A stretch of 64,000 nucleotides of DNA from an uncultured Dehalococcoidia bacterium (GCA_951813535.1 OX638345.1:75029-139028), one strand, 5' to 3'. Positions 9,308-18,663 are shown, numbered from the stretch's first letter. The notes: generated by a model not told the origin, from the sequence alone. Made by a program: numbers and translations.

Positions 9308-9339
9308 GGCATGCCCAATCGCATAGACCCGGAGCGAGC

Positions 9340-9951
9340 ATGACGACTGAACTCACCAGGAAACTGGACCCGCAACCGGTCACCCTGACCGGCAGCCTGG
9401 TGCGCCTGGAGCCCTTGGGACTCGAGCACGCCGACGACCTTTACGAGGTGGGCGCCGATGACTCGATCTGGCGCTACCTGCCGAGGCCCGCTTTCGCCAA
9501 CTACGAAGACGCCGAGGAATGGATCCGGCAGTCCATGGCAGAAACGAGCCGGGGCGAACGGGTCGCCTTTGCCGTGGTCCACCAGGAGAGCGGCAAGGCC
9601 ATCGGCTCCACGGCGTACTTGGACATTGACCGGGGCCACCGCGCGCTGGAGATTGGAATGACGTGGTACGGCACGGCGTGGCAACGCACTGGGGTCAACA
9701 CCGAGTGCAAGTACCTGCTGATGGGTCACGCCTTCGAAGAGCAGTCCGCGCGACGGGTCAGCCTCAAGACGGACAGCCGGAACGAACGGTCGCGGCGCGC
9801 GATCCTCAGGATCGGTGCGGTGGAAGAGGGCACCTGGCGCAACCACCGCATCGCCTGGGACGGCGTCGACCGCCATTCGGTGTACTTCAGCGTCATCGAC
9901 AGCGAGTGGCCCGACGTGAAGCGCCGCCTGGAAGGTTTCATGCGGCGGTGA
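9340..9951 (+). CDS. GNAT acetyltransferase, RimJ/RimL type
   Basis: 203 residues: VTLTGSLVRLEPLGLEHADD, an acceptor-side segment SIWRYLPRPAF, AIGSTAYLDIDRGHRALEIG, the TWYGTAWQRTGVNTECKYLL acetyl-CoA binding region and NERSRRAILRIGAVEEGTWR. The final HRIAWDGVDRHSVYFSVID strand is typical of this subfamily. The ATG at 9340 is preceded by GGAG; upstream in-frame extension looks non-coding. It is a monocistronic gene with a TATACT promoter element about 33 bp upstream. The acceptor substrate cannot be told from sequence. Confidence 0.85.
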   Translation: MTTELTRKLDPQPVTLTGSLVRLEPLGLEHADDLYEVGADDSIWRYLPRPAFANYEDAEEWIRQSMAETSRGERVAFAVVHQESGKAIGSTAYLDIDRGHRALEIGMTWYGTAWQRTGVNTECKYLLMGHAFEEQSARRVSLKTDSRNERSRRAILRIGAVEEGTWRNHRIAWDGVDRHSVYFSVIDSEWPDVKRRLEGFMRR

Positions 9952-10008
9952 GCCTCGCGCCGCGACGGGGCGACGCTGACTCTTTGCCCCGGCACGGGCA
10001 CCATTACC

Positions 10009-10172
10009 CTCACGCGTACCCGGTTTGCGGTGAGGGAAACGTCAGAATCAGGATTTGCGGGATTATATGATTTGGCAGGATTGGGAGAGTTCCATCATCG
10101 AACAGCTCCAATCCTGATAATCCCCAAATCTTGAAAATCCTGATTCTGACGATTTACGAAAGCGGGTACGCA
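10009..10172. repeat. Nested palindromic repeat, copy 3
   Basis: The inner palindrome is 10041-10150 (110 bp) and both outer arms are intact: CTCACGCGTACCCGGTTTGC on the left and ACGAAAGCGGGTACGC on the right. The internal asymmetric part is inverted relative to copies 1, 2 and 4. Confidence 0.9.
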
Positions 10173-10209
10173 CCGGCCCCATTCCCCGGTGTCTCCCCGC
10201 GCGAACCGT

Positions 10210-10215
10210 TATACT
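10210..10215 (+). promoter_or_regulatory. Putative -10 box TATACT
   Basis: CGTTATACTGGCAT repeats exactly the element seen at 9300, here 77 bp upstream of the flavin monooxygenase ATG at 10292. It lies just outside the palindromic repeat, so it is unlikely to be carried by that repeat. Confidence 0.45.
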
Positions 10216-10291
10216 GGCATCGCAAATCGCCTTGCCGCCGGACGCATCGCTTCCGGAATGCCAAGGCGAAACCGACGGAGGAACACACCAA

Positions 10292-11425
10292 ATGCACTGT
10301 GGAGTGATGGTCACCGGTTACAACCAGGGCGACTGGCCGCGCCTGATGGCGGAGGACTACGACCGGCCGCCGGAGAGACCCGACGCCAGCAACATGGACG
10401 ACACCCTCTATATGGGTGAACTGGTCGAGCCGCTGGGCTTCGACTCCATCTGGGCCACCGAGCATTACGGTTCCGCGTATTCCATGCAGCCCAACCCGCT
10501 ACAGTACCTGGCCTACTGGGCGGGCCGCACCAACCGGGTCGATGTGGGCACTGCCGTCGTCGTCGCCCCCTGGTGGAACCCGGTGCGATTGGCCTCCGAG
10601 CTCTCCATGCTGGACATCCTGCTGCAGGGACGTCGCCTCCACCTGGGCATCGGGCGTGGTATCGCTCCTCACGAGTACGCGTCGCTGGGCTACCCCATCG
10701 GCGAGTCGCACAAGTACTTCTACGACGTGATCAACGCCATCAAGGCGGCTGACGGCGCGGAACGTTTCGAGTTCCAGGGCGAGGTCTATGACATCCCACC
10801 GACTACCATCCGACCCCAGGCGCGGCACAAGGGCGAGCTGACCCGTGACATCAAGGTGGCGTTCACCACCGAGGCATCGGCGCGGATGGCCGCCGAAAAC
10901 GGCCTGGGCCAGATGTTCGTTGCCGGCGACGACGTCGACGAGATGATCGCCAAGGTGCGCCGGTTCAACCGGATCCGCAAGGAGCTGAGCCTGCCCCCGG
11001 ACCAGCCCACCACTCTGCTGTGGATGTACTGCGCCGAGTCCACCGAGGAAGCCGAGGAGGGTTGGATCTATTTCCACAACCAGCTGATGGCGGCGCAGCA
11101 CCACTACTTCGAGTGGAACAACCCGGGCTATGAGGGCATCAAAGGCTACGAGGAATACCTGACGCGCCAGCAGGCCGACGTGGGCACTGCGGACGCCGGA
11201 TTCGCCGCCCGCCGCGCCACCCAGCCCATCGGCACGCCGGACGAGATCATCGAAAAGATCCGGACGCTGCAGTGGACCATCAGCCTGGAGAAGGTGGTGA
11301 TCCACATGTTCTACGGTGGAATGCCGCGGGACAAGGCGGAAAAGAGCCTCCGCCTCTTCGCCGAAAAAGTCCTGCCGGCGGTGCAGGCCATGCCCACGCC
11401 GATCAATCCCGATTCGCTGGAGTAG
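10292..11425 (+). CDS. Luciferase-like (LLM) flavin-dependent monooxygenase
   Basis: 377 residues with the bacterial luciferase TIM-barrel signatures: GFDSIWATEHYG near the N-terminus, RTNRVDVGTAVVVAPWWNPV, SMLDILLQGRRLHLGIGRG, a central IRPQARHKGEL variant and TPDEIIEKIRTLQW near the C-terminus. Members use reduced FMN or F420 with oxygen to hydroxylate or cleave organic substrates. The ATG follows GGAGGAACACACCAA; the 20-residue upstream extension is not protein-like. It is followed 53 bp later by a Gfo/Idh/MocA oxidoreductase on the same strand, so the two probably form an operon. Substrate unknown. Confidence 0.9.
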   Translation: MHCGVMVTGYNQGDWPRLMAEDYDRPPERPDASNMDDTLYMGELVEPLGFDSIWATEHYGSAYSMQPNPLQYLAYWAGRTNRVDVGTAVVVAPWWNPVRLASELSMLDILLQGRRLHLGIGRGIAPHEYASLGYPIGESHKYFYDVINAIKAADGAERFEFQGEVYDIPPTTIRPQARHKGELTRDIKVAFTTEASARMAAENGLGQMFVAGDDVDEMIAKVRRFNRIRKELSLPPDQPTTLLWMYCAESTEEAEEGWIYFHNQLMAAQHHYFEWNNPGYEGIKGYEEYLTRQQADVGTADAGFAARRATQPIGTPDEIIEKIRTLQWTISLEKVVIHMFYGGMPRDKAEKSLRLFAEKVLPAVQAMPTPINPDSLE

Positions 11426-11478
11426 GCCAGAGCCGCAAGCGAAACTCATCCATTCAAGACAACTCAGGAGCCCGCATC

Positions 11479-12579
11479 ATGACAGACAAGATCCGCCTCG
11501 GTTTCGTGGGAGCCAACGTCAACTCGACGTGGGCCGGCCAGTCGCACTTTCCCGCCCTGCTGGCCAGCCCGGATGTGGAGTTCACTGCGGTTTGCACCAC
11601 CAGGCCCGAGAGCGCGGAAGAGGCCCGACAAGCCTTCGGCGCGAAGCTGGCCTTCCACGATTTCCGCGAGATGGCAGCGTCGCCCGAGATTGACGCCGTG
11701 GCCGTGGTGGTGCGGGTGCCGTCGCACTATGAGCCGACGAGGGCCGCCATCGAGGCCGGCAAGCACGTCCTCACCGAGTGGCCCCTGGGTCGTACCACTG
11801 CCGAGGCCGAGGAGTTGACGGAACTGGCCCGGGCGAAGGGCGTGCAGACGGCGGTCGGTTTGCAGTCCCGCGTCAGTCCGGCGTTGATGTACGTGAAGGA
11901 TCTGATCGATACCGGCTACGTGGGCGAGGTGATGACCTGCACCGTAACCACGTTCCGGGACGGGCCCGTCAACCGCCAGTCCGGCGGCACCTGGCAGCGC
12001 GACCCCGCCATGGGCGCCAACACTCTGACCATTGCCACCGGCCACGTGATCGACGCCCTGCGCTTCGTAGCGGGCGATTTCAAGCGAGTGGCCTGCATGG
12101 TGACCAACCAGGTGCGCCAGTGGTATGAAACCGACACCCAGCAATACGTCGACGTCACCTCGCCGGACAACGTGCGGGTATCCGGAGAGTTGGCGCGTGG
12201 CGCCGCGGCGTCGGTCCACGTCGGCGCCGTGCCCTGGGCCGGCAGCGGGTACCGCATGGAGATCTATGGACGGGAAGGGACGTTAATAGTTACCGGCAGC
12301 GTATCATCGCAGCGGGGCGAGATGCTGCGGATTCAGGCGGCCCAGGGCAACCACGCGTTGGCAGACCTGGAAATCCCCCAGCAGTTCGAGTATGTTCCCG
12401 ATGATTTCCCCCGCGGCGACCCCTACAACGTCGGGCAGCTATACGCCCTGTTCGCCGAGGCGATAAGGACGGGCGAGACCAGTCGCCTGCCCACGTTCGA
12501 TACCGCCGTCGGCCTCCATCGCTTCCTCGATACCGTTAATCAGGCGTCCGATGCGGGCCGGGAACTGCCCGTCGGCTGA
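11479..12579 (+). CDS. Gfo/Idh/MocA-family oxidoreductase
   Basis: 366 residues. The N-terminal Rossmann domain shows IRLGFVGANVNSTWAGQSHF, then TAVCTTRPESAEEA, the IDAVAVVVRVPSHYEP strand and GKHVLTEWPLGRTTAEAEEL, where the EWP replaces the usual EKP of the family. The C-terminal half has GEVMTCTVTTFRDG and the substrate-domain sheet. These NAD(P)-dependent enzymes oxidise or reduce sugars, inositols and related compounds. The Lys of the EKP motif being Trp suggests altered catalysis. The paralogue at 26442-27536 shares the same EWPLGRTT sequence. An AGGAG site precedes the ATG. Confidence 0.9.
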   Translation: MTDKIRLGFVGANVNSTWAGQSHFPALLASPDVEFTAVCTTRPESAEEARQAFGAKLAFHDFREMAASPEIDAVAVVVRVPSHYEPTRAAIEAGKHVLTEWPLGRTTAEAEELTELARAKGVQTAVGLQSRVSPALMYVKDLIDTGYVGEVMTCTVTTFRDGPVNRQSGGTWQRDPAMGANTLTIATGHVIDALRFVAGDFKRVACMVTNQVRQWYETDTQQYVDVTSPDNVRVSGELARGAAASVHVGAVPWAGSGYRMEIYGREGTLIVTGSVSSQRGEMLRIQAAQGNHALADLEIPQQFEYVPDDFPRGDPYNVGQLYALFAEAIRTGETSRLPTFDTAVGLHRFLDTVNQASDAGRELPVG

Positions 12580-12624
12580 GGTGGTGGCCCAGCCTCCGCG
12601 CGGTTTCGCGCCGGCTATCCGGCG

Positions 12625-13038
12625 GTGATTCCGCGCCGCGGACCGTTACTCGGGCGTGCTCGGTTTCGTGAATCGGCATTCGTACGCGGCTCCTGCCTGT
12701 CCAACGGCGAGCGTTTCAACTACGTCGTTGAGGTCGCCATCAGCGTGGCATCCAACTCGGTTGCCCGTGGGCCACGGGTGGAAATGACCGCGGAGAACCT
12801 GAAGGTCCGCAAGCCGCCGACCTTGCCGGGCGCCGCGCAAACCGGGACCTACGACCCACCCTGCGTAATCCGCAAGGCGGACTGGCCCGGGACCGCTCGA
12901 TTCAGTATGGACATGCCTCTGGAAGGCACCGCGCTCACACCCCGGGGCCAGATCGTGCAGATCCGGGACTACGACGCCGGGCACTGGCAAGTCTGGGCCT
13001 CGCGGGGCAGTTTCCCCATCGAGGTGCGCTGGAACTAA
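12625..13038 (+). CDS. Hypothetical protein, possibly a decayed gene
   Basis: 137 codons from a GTG without a clear ribosome site. The stretch from SAFVRGSCLSNGERFNYVVE to the end (WQVWASRGSFPIEVRWN) has natural protein composition with beta-strand character, and is more convincing than the antisense frame. The first ~15 residues are doubtful. The frame is the same as that of the preceding oxidoreductase, separated by its TGA. I see no hairpin to suggest recoding. It may be the tail of a gene that lost its 5' end. Function unknown. Confidence 0.35.
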   Translation: MIPRRGPLLGRARFRESAFVRGSCLSNGERFNYVVEVAISVASNSVARGPRVEMTAENLKVRKPPTLPGAAQTGTYDPPCVIRKADWPGTARFSMDMPLEGTALTPRGQIVQIRDYDAGHWQVWASRGSFPIEVRWN

Positions 13039-13136
13039 ACCCGCCAGCACCTTCACCTCACGGCCCAGGCATGACCTGACAGCCCGTCCAGACCCGCACC
13101 GGGGGATGCGCCTGGTGGCCTCCTTCAAAGATATAT

Positions 13137-13164
13137 CCCCGTCGGCCGGGAACGGCCGGCGGGG
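13137..13164. other. GC-rich hairpin in intergenic space
   Basis: CCCCGTCGGCCG and CGGCCGGCGGGG pair across a GGAA loop with a single G-U. No T-run follows on either strand, so it is not a canonical terminator. The rest of 13039-13405 shows no gene. Confidence 0.5.
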
Positions 13165-13405
13165 TGCTCAACTTGCCGGCCTATCGACCAGCGCGCGGGA
13201 TGATACTGAGGCATCCGACATTTCGCCAGTCGCTATGCCGGTATGAAACGCCATCCGCGCTGCACAACCTCTCCCGGCTAAACCGCTTGCGCACATCACC
13301 TACAGACGTATTGCACATGATGTTCATCTGCGATCCGAATCGCTGACATTACACCCGTAGATTGACCGTTTTGCTGAAAATCTGCGCGCGCATCTAATGC
13401 CGTCG

Positions 13406-14407
13406 TCAAACGCCCAGGAGCGCTTCCAGGTTGCGCCACGAAATCTTTTCTTTCTCCTCCCGGGAAAGGCTTTCCAGGCCTTCCAGCCACCCGCCCGGCG
13501 AGGGGTCCCAACCCACGAAGGGCCAGTCGCTGCCGATGACGACGCGGTCGACGCCGACGCTGTCGATCAGGAACCGCAATCCGGCCTCGCTGCTGGTCAG
13601 GAAGTCGTAGTAGATCTGCTTCTGGTAGGAACTGGGCGGCTTCTGGATGTTCACCCGCGCCTCCGAGCGCACCTGCCACCCGTGATCCAGCCTACCCATG
13701 CCGAAGCAGGCCCCGCCGCCGCCGTGGGCGATGCAGACCCGCAGGTTGGGGCACTCGTCCAGCACGCCGCTGAAGATCAGGGTCGCCACCAGCAGGGCAT
13801 CCTCGAGGACGACGCCCACGCTGTTGGGGATGCCGTAACGCAGCGTCCGCTCCAGCGCCATGATGTTGTCCTGGGGCTGCGGGTGGAAGAACAGCAGGGC
13901 ATCGAGTTCCTCGGCGGCCTTGAACAGCGGCAGGAAGTGCGGTTCGTCCCAGTTCTGGCCGTTGACCACCATGTCGAGTTCGGCGCCCTTGAGGCCCAGA
14001 ATCTTCACGGCTCTTTCCAGCTCGGCGATGGCGGCGTCGACGTCCTGCGCCGGCAGCGTCGCCAGTCCGGCGAAGCGGTCGGGCCACCTTTGGGTCATGC
14101 CCGCGATCTCGTCGTTGACCTCCTGGGACGCCTTGACCGCCTCCGCATTCTCCCAGTGGTACGGGAACAGCGGCGTGTGGATGGACACCACCTGCACGTC
14201 CGTCCCCTCGGCGTCCATGTCCGCCAGCCGTTCCTCCGGCGTGTACCGTATCTTGGGCGAGTTGATCAGGATGCGCTTGCCGTTGCCGACGATGAACTCA
14301 AGATCACCCTGGACCTCGTGCTGCATCCCGTGCCAGTCCTCGCCGTTTGCGAAGGCTTTCCACAGGATCTGCGGCGCCAGGTGGGTGTGAACGTCAATGT
14401 GTCTCAC
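13406..14407 (-). CDS. ACMSD-like amidohydrolase
   Basis: 333 residues of the amidohydrolase_2 (ACMSD/gamma-resorcylate decarboxylase-like) TIM barrel. Metal and catalytic residues are visible: MRHIDVHTHL (HxH), LLFFHPQ, CIAHGGGGACFGMGR and VVIGSDWPF (the conserved Asp). These enzymes decarboxylate or hydrolyse aromatic or ring-cleavage acids using a divalent metal. The start is a GTG preceded by GGAGGA. It is the second of two paralogous genes in tandem (the other is 14460-15455), 52 bp apart on the same strand, which suggests related substrates. Confidence 0.9.
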   Translation of the reverse strand: MRHIDVHTHLAPQILWKAFANGEDWHGMQHEVQGDLEFIVGNGKRILINSPKIRYTPEERLADMDAEGTDVQVVSIHTPLFPYHWENAEAVKASQEVNDEIAGMTQRWPDRFAGLATLPAQDVDAAIAELERAVKILGLKGAELDMVVNGQNWDEPHFLPLFKAAEELDALLFFHPQPQDNIMALERTLRYGIPNSVGVVLEDALLVATLIFSGVLDECPNLRVCIAHGGGGACFGMGRLDHGWQVRSEARVNIQKPPSSYQKQIYYDFLTSSEAGLRFLIDSVGVDRVVIGSDWPFVGWDPSPGGWLEGLESLSREEKEKISWRNLEALLGV

Positions 14408-14459
14408 GAGTTGTCCTCCGGAACACGGGCTTGCGGAATGCTATTCGGGAAGCCGGCGC

Positions 14460-15455
14460 TCAGATCCCCAGCAGGGTTTCGAGGTTCTTCCACAGGATGG
14501 CGTCCTTCTCGTCCTGGGTCAGGCTGTCCATGGCCAATATCCACGAAACCGGCCAGTCCTGCGCCATGTCGTAGGGCCAGTCGGTGCCGAAAACCACCCG
14601 GTCGATGCCCACCGAGTCGATCAGGAACCGCAGCGATTCCTCGGTGTACACGATGCAGTCGTAGTAGAACCGGCTCAGGTACTGGCTGGGCGGCAAGGCT
14701 GCCAGGCGATCCGGTGGCGGGATACGGTCCCAGCCCCGGTCCATCCGGCCTGCGCCGTAGCAGGCGTAGCCGCCGCCGTGGGACAGGCAGATGCGCAGGT
14801 CGGGGCAGGCGTCCATGACGCCGCCCATCACGAGCGACGCGAAGGTGAGCGTGCGGTCGGCCAGGTTGCCCACCGAGTTGGGCAGGTGGTAGCGCTTGAT
14901 GCGCGCATCGACAATGGTGTCGCCCGACTGGTGAAACAGGATGACCGCGCCCAGCTGCTCGGCGGCCTTCCAGAAGGGCATGAACTCCGGCTCGTCCAGC
15001 AGCTTGCCGTTGATCTTGTCGTCGATCATCGCGCCCTTGAACCCCAGGTTCACCATGACCCGCTCCAGCTCGGCGATGGCGGCGGGCACGTCCTGCATGG
15101 GCAGCGTCGCCAATCCGGAGAACCGGTCGGGCCAGGATTGCATCATCTGGCTGATCTCGTCGTTGCACTCCCGGGACGTCGCGACGGCCACGTCGGTGTC
15201 CATGTCGTAGTTGTAGAACCCGCCGAAGGGCGAGACCACGTGCACGTCCACGCCCAGGGAGTCCATGTCGGCCAGGCGTTGCTCCGGGGTCCAGCTGGCC
15301 TTGGGCGGAAGCTGGCCCCGTCCGGTTCCCGAAACCAGGATGGGGCGTCCGTTGGCGTCCTGTTCCCGCCGGAGGGTGTGCCAATCGCCGCCGTCCTCGG
15401 TGGCGCGCCAGAAACACTGCGGGGTCAGGTGGGCGTGAATGTCGATGCTGCGCAT
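14460..15455 (-). CDS. ACMSD-like amidohydrolase (paralogue)
   Basis: 331 residues, clearly paralogous to the downstream gene: MRSIDIHAHLTPQCFW (HxH), GAVILFHQSGD, CLSHGGGYACYGAGRMDRGW and RVVFGTDWPYDM (catalytic Asp) are all present, and both proteins end with LWKNLETLLGI/SWRNLEALLGV. The ATG is preceded by AGGAGA. As with its neighbour, decarboxylation or C-C hydrolysis of a 2-amino- or hydroxy-muconate-type acid is plausible from the family but not shown. Confidence 0.9.
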   Translation of the reverse strand: MRSIDIHAHLTPQCFWRATEDGGDWHTLRREQDANGRPILVSGTGRGQLPPKASWTPEQRLADMDSLGVDVHVVSPFGGFYNYDMDTDVAVATSRECNDEISQMMQSWPDRFSGLATLPMQDVPAAIAELERVMVNLGFKGAMIDDKINGKLLDEPEFMPFWKAAEQLGAVILFHQSGDTIVDARIKRYHLPNSVGNLADRTLTFASLVMGGVMDACPDLRICLSHGGGYACYGAGRMDRGWDRIPPPDRLAALPPSQYLSRFYYDCIVYTEESLRFLIDSVGIDRVVFGTDWPYDMAQDWPVSWILAMDSLTQDEKDAILWKNLETLLGI

Positions 15456-15549
15456 GTTCGTCTCCTGAGGGAGGATGCCAAGAACGGTTGGACGAGAAGG
15501 GCGTGCGTCGCGAGCGAGAGATCATCGAACTTGGAGGTTGTCGCTGTGG

Positions 15550-16905
15550 TCAGGACAGCCGGTCGGTCAGGACCTCGCTGCGGCTGGACCACGCCAGATC
15601 CAGGATGTGTTCCATCATGTCGTCGGGCAGCCGGTGGTGTTCGCCAACCCAGGCAACCTCGTCGGCCAGGGTGATCCCGAATATCCCGGGATCATCGCTG
15701 GCGATGACGAATGGAGCGTTGCTGGCGATGAACTGCTGCACGGGGTGATGTTCGGGGTTCGTTATTCCCCCGATGCGTCGGTTTGACGTTGGACACACTT
15801 CGATCACCGCGCCCAATTCCCGAACGCAACCGATGACAAACTCCTGGCGTTGCCGCAACTCGTCGAGTTTCGCGTCGTCGTATTCCATCGTGATCCGGTG
15901 GTCCATCGGCAGAGCACTGATGCGCTCCAACTCCTCAGTGGCGGTGGCCACGTCTACTTGGACACCAAATTCGCCCAGCCCTTCCCGGTATCTCAAATCA
16001 TACCGCAATTGATCCACACGCTCCGAGACGCTTTCGGTCCGGGTGTGCCTGCCGTACCGCTCCGGGTCAACGCCCAGCGCGATGGCGTGACCCAGGCGAT
16101 GCGCGCCGAGTTCCGCAGCTTCGTGAACCCAGCGCACCGCGCTCTCCAATGACTTGTCGTTGAAACTCTCGCCAACGTGATACAGGATGGCCAACGCCCG
16201 CGCGGGGTGCTGGCGGTTGAAATCCTTCACCTCGTTGAACAGCTCGCGCTGATCATTGGGAGGATAACCCTCTTCCAGGTAGCAGAAGTCGATCCCGGTT
16301 AACAGGTACCCCAGCGGACCCAGCGCAGCCTCCCGGACCACCTCCCAGTTCGGCCATGGGTTGTCCCTGGGCAGGCTTATGGCGAGCCTCGCCTGGATGT
16401 CGGCGTCCTGGTACTCCGCATAGGCTGCCAGCATCGTGCGCAACATCTCTCTCGACTGGGCTTGTGCGCCATCGGGTCCGAGCGCCATCCGGTGCTCCAC
16501 ATAGCCGAGATTTTGGCGGTGTTGCCTGGCGATGATTTTATGGATGAACGCGCACGTTTCGTCGATGACCGCCGACGCCGGCAATTCACCCCGCCAGAAT
16601 CCTGACATGACACCGCCGTGATTCAGCATGTTGTATTTGGCCTGGAACCTGTCGAAGTTGCCGGCATCGTCATCGCCGAATACGAACAGCCGGTCAAACT
16701 CGGCTCCAGCACCAGCGATCCCCCGGCGGCACCTCTCCAGGATGTCCGTGATGAGCGGGGAAACCCCGTAGACCCGGTGGTAATTGCTCTCGTATCTGGT
16801 CCAATCCACCTTGCGATCTTTGAGGAACTCCAGAAAGTCCGCAGAGTGGATGCACCCGTACAGATGCGTATGGAGGTCCGCCAGTTTTCTGGGGTGTATA
16901 TTCAT
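15550..16905 (-). CDS. Adenosine deaminase-like amidohydrolase
   Basis: 451 residues. The adenosine/AMP deaminase motifs appear in order: LADLHTHLYGC (metal HxH), ILYHVGESFND (third His plus catalytic Glu), GAHRLGHAIALG (catalytic His), VIEVCPTSNRRIGG and FVIASDDPGIFG (metal Asp). At 451 residues it is longer than typical bacterial adenosine deaminase (~340), with additional helical sequence near residues 60-150. It could deaminate adenosine, adenine or a modified purine. The ribosome site is weak. It is probably transcribed separately from the amidohydrolases downstream. Confidence 0.85.
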   Translation of the reverse strand: MNIHPRKLADLHTHLYGCIHSADFLEFLKDRKVDWTRYESNYHRVYGVSPLITDILERCRRGIAGAGAEFDRLFVFGDDDAGNFDRFQAKYNMLNHGGVMSGFWRGELPASAVIDETCAFIHKIIARQHRQNLGYVEHRMALGPDGAQAQSREMLRTMLAAYAEYQDADIQARLAISLPRDNPWPNWEVVREAALGPLGYLLTGIDFCYLEEGYPPNDQRELFNEVKDFNRQHPARALAILYHVGESFNDKSLESAVRWVHEAAELGAHRLGHAIALGVDPERYGRHTRTESVSERVDQLRYDLRYREGLGEFGVQVDVATATEELERISALPMDHRITMEYDDAKLDELRQRQEFVIGCVRELGAVIEVCPTSNRRIGGITNPEHHPVQQFIASNAPFVIASDDPGIFGITLADEVAWVGEHHRLPDDMMEHILDLAWSSRSEVLTDRLS

Positions 16906-16953
16906 TTGCGAGTTACCGGCGCGGTTGGACGCTCGCCCGGTCTACCCGGCGGT

Positions 16954-17835
16954 TCAGCGCCGCGGATGCCGCGCCAAAAAGTCGTCGGCAATCTCCTCGA
17001 AAGTCACGAATCTCACGCCGTCGTGGGAGCGGATGTACTCGATGATGCGCTCCAGCATCAGCAGGACCTGGGGCCGGCCGCTGACGTCGGGGTGGATGGT
17101 GATGGGGAAGACCGCGTCGTCGTACTCCCGGTATACCCAATCGAACTGGTCCCGCCACATCTGCTCGATATCCCGGGGGTTGACGAAGCCGTGGCTGTTG
17201 GGCGACTTCTTGATGAACATCATCGGCGGCAAATCGTCCAGGTACCAGTTGGCCGGTATCTCGACGAGATCGGTCTCCTGGCCGCGCTCCAGGGCGTGCA
17301 TCCAGTAGTCGGCGGGCATGGCGTAGTCGATCTTGGTCCACCGGTCGCCGACGCGGACGTAGTAGCACTCGAAGTCCCGGTGCATCAGGCTGTGGTCGTA
17401 CTTGATGCCGTGCTTGAGCAGCAGTTCGTTGGTGACGTGGCTGAACTCCCACCACGGCGCCACGTAGCCCCGGGGCCGTTTGCCCGAAACCTCGGTGATC
17501 AGGTCGATGCAGCGGAGCAGCACCGCCTCCTCCTGCTCCGGCGACATGGAGATCGGGTTCTCGTGGGAGTACCCGTGCATGCCCACCTCGTGGCCCTGCT
17601 CCACGATCATCCGGCACTCTTCCGGGAAGGTCTCGATGGAGTGGCCCGGGATGAACCAACTGGTCTTGATACCCAAACGGTCGAAGAGCTTGAGCAGCCG
17701 AGGGGTGCCCACCTCGCCGGCGAACAGACCCCGGGAGATGTCATCGGGCGAGTCCTCGCCTCCGTAGGATCCCAACCAGCCGCCCACGGCGTCCAGGTCG
17801 ACGCCGATGGCGCACAGAATTTGTTTGTCGGGCAT
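16954..17835 (-). CDS. NodB-type polysaccharide deacetylase
   Basis: 293 residues with the NodB homology domain: [12 protein letters not shown] (catalytic Asp region), [16 protein letters not shown], the metal-binding HxxxH in [20 protein letters not shown] and a C-terminal [14 protein letters not shown]. Unlike the two PuuE-like genes at 5-7 kb, it keeps the metal His pair, so de-N-acetylase or related amidase activity is likely. I prefer the ATG at 17835 because the upstream GAGGAG abuts the first possible ATG (17844) with no spacer. It lies 48 bp upstream of the deaminase-like gene on the same strand. No signal peptide is seen. Confidence 0.85.
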   Translation of the reverse strand: MPDKQILCAIGVDLDAVGGWLGSYGGEDSPDDISRGLFAGEVGTPRLLKLFDRLGIKTSWFIPGHSIETFPEECRMIVEQGHEVGMHGYSHENPISMSPEQEEAVLLRCIDLITEVSGKRPRGYVAPWWEFSHVTNELLLKHGIKYDHSLMHRDFECYYVRVGDRWTKIDYAMPADYWMHALERGQETDLVEIPANWYLDDLPPMMFIKKSPNSHGFVNPRDIEQMWRDQFDWVYREYDDAVFPITIHPDVSGRPQVLLMLERIIEYIRSHDGVRFVTFEEIADDFLARHPRR

Positions 17836-17915
17836 GGTGTTCATCTCCTCGGTAGGGTCCGCTCACGGTAGGAAGGCGTGGCGCGTATAGTACCCGAAAC
17901 CGGGATAGTTGATAC

Positions 17916-17946
17916 AAGAAAAAGGGGGCGACCGTTGGTCGCCCCC
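17916..17946 (-). terminator. Intrinsic terminator after the coiled-coil gene
   Basis: Read on the minus strand, GGGGGCGACC and GGTCGCCCCC form a perfect 10-bp stem with an AAC loop, followed by TTTTTCTT. It lies 28 bp after the stop of the gene at 17974-18663. Confidence 0.9.
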
Positions 17947-17973
17947 GAAGCATTTCGTCGGCCAGGAAGCCGA

Positions 17974-18663
17974 TTAGTCTCCAGCCGGGTCTCCGCTCCC
18001 CTGGGTAACGGGAACCGCCGGCTCGGTCACTTGTGGCGGCGGCGCTGGGCGGCGTGCTGCGGGCGCCGGCCGGCTGGACTCGGCTTCGGCGGCGAGCTTG
18101 GCCATGATAAGAGTGGTCAGTTCACCGCGCATGGGGTCGGCGTTGAGGTTGCATCCGGCGAAGACCTCGAAGCCCGGCGACAGCTCGTCGATCATGCGGC
18201 GGACCCTGGTGCTGCCGTGCCGCGAGGCGACCAGCATCCGGATGGACTGGGCGTCGCGCGGGATGGTGGCGTTCTCTTCTTCCTCCTCGTGCTCCTCCAT
18301 GGCCCGGTCCAGCTCGTCCTCGTAGTCCATGCGGTCAACCACGCTGAGGGCGGCGGTAGCCTCGCGGCGAAAGGTGTCAACCTCGCGCAGGGCGCGGGCC
18401 AGTTGGTTCACCAGGTTGGCGGCGTTTGCGATCAGGTCGGGCAGCTCACGCTGGGCTTCCGCGGCGGCGGACAGGGCGTAGTGGGCGTTTTCGATGGCGT
18501 CCTTGCGATGACTCTCCCGCTCTTCCATGCGCTGCAGCAGGCTGACCTGCTCCCGCAGGGTGGGCGCCTCGGATGCCAGCGTCTCCAGACGTTCCATGTA
18601 GCTGGCGGCCTCTTCGGCCTTGCGCAGGCGCTGGGCCAATTCGTGTGCGCGTTCATCTGGCAT
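17974..18663 (-). CDS. Coiled-coil protein of unknown function
   Basis: 229 residues. Residues ~5-140 are rich in Glu, Arg, Ala and Leu with heptad spacing (KAEEAASYMERLETLASEAP, LLQRMEERESHRKD) and a very acidic patch EEHEEEEEN. This is followed by a small globular segment (DAQSIRMLVASRHGSTRVRR) and a Pro/Ala-rich tail. There are no membrane segments and no recognised domain. It is monocistronic with a strong terminator. The organisation suggests a structural or scaffold protein, but I cannot name a function. Confidence 0.7.
   Translation of the reverse strand: MPDERAHELAQRLRKAEEAASYMERLETLASEAPTLREQVSLLQRMEERESHRKDAIENAHYALSAAAEAQRELPDLIANAANLVNQLARALREVDTFRREATAALSVVDRMDYEDELDRAMEEHEEEEENATIPRDAQSIRMLVASRHGSTRVRRMIDELSPGFEVFAGCNLNADPMRGELTTLIMAKLAAEAESSRPAPAARRPAPPPQVTEPAVPVTQGSGDPAGD

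Noticed and set aside
12577-13038. Read-through of the TGA at 12577 joining the oxidoreductase to the downstream frame
   Set aside because: The TGA is at the normal end of the family, no hairpin follows it and the residues after it are not protein-like until about 12670.
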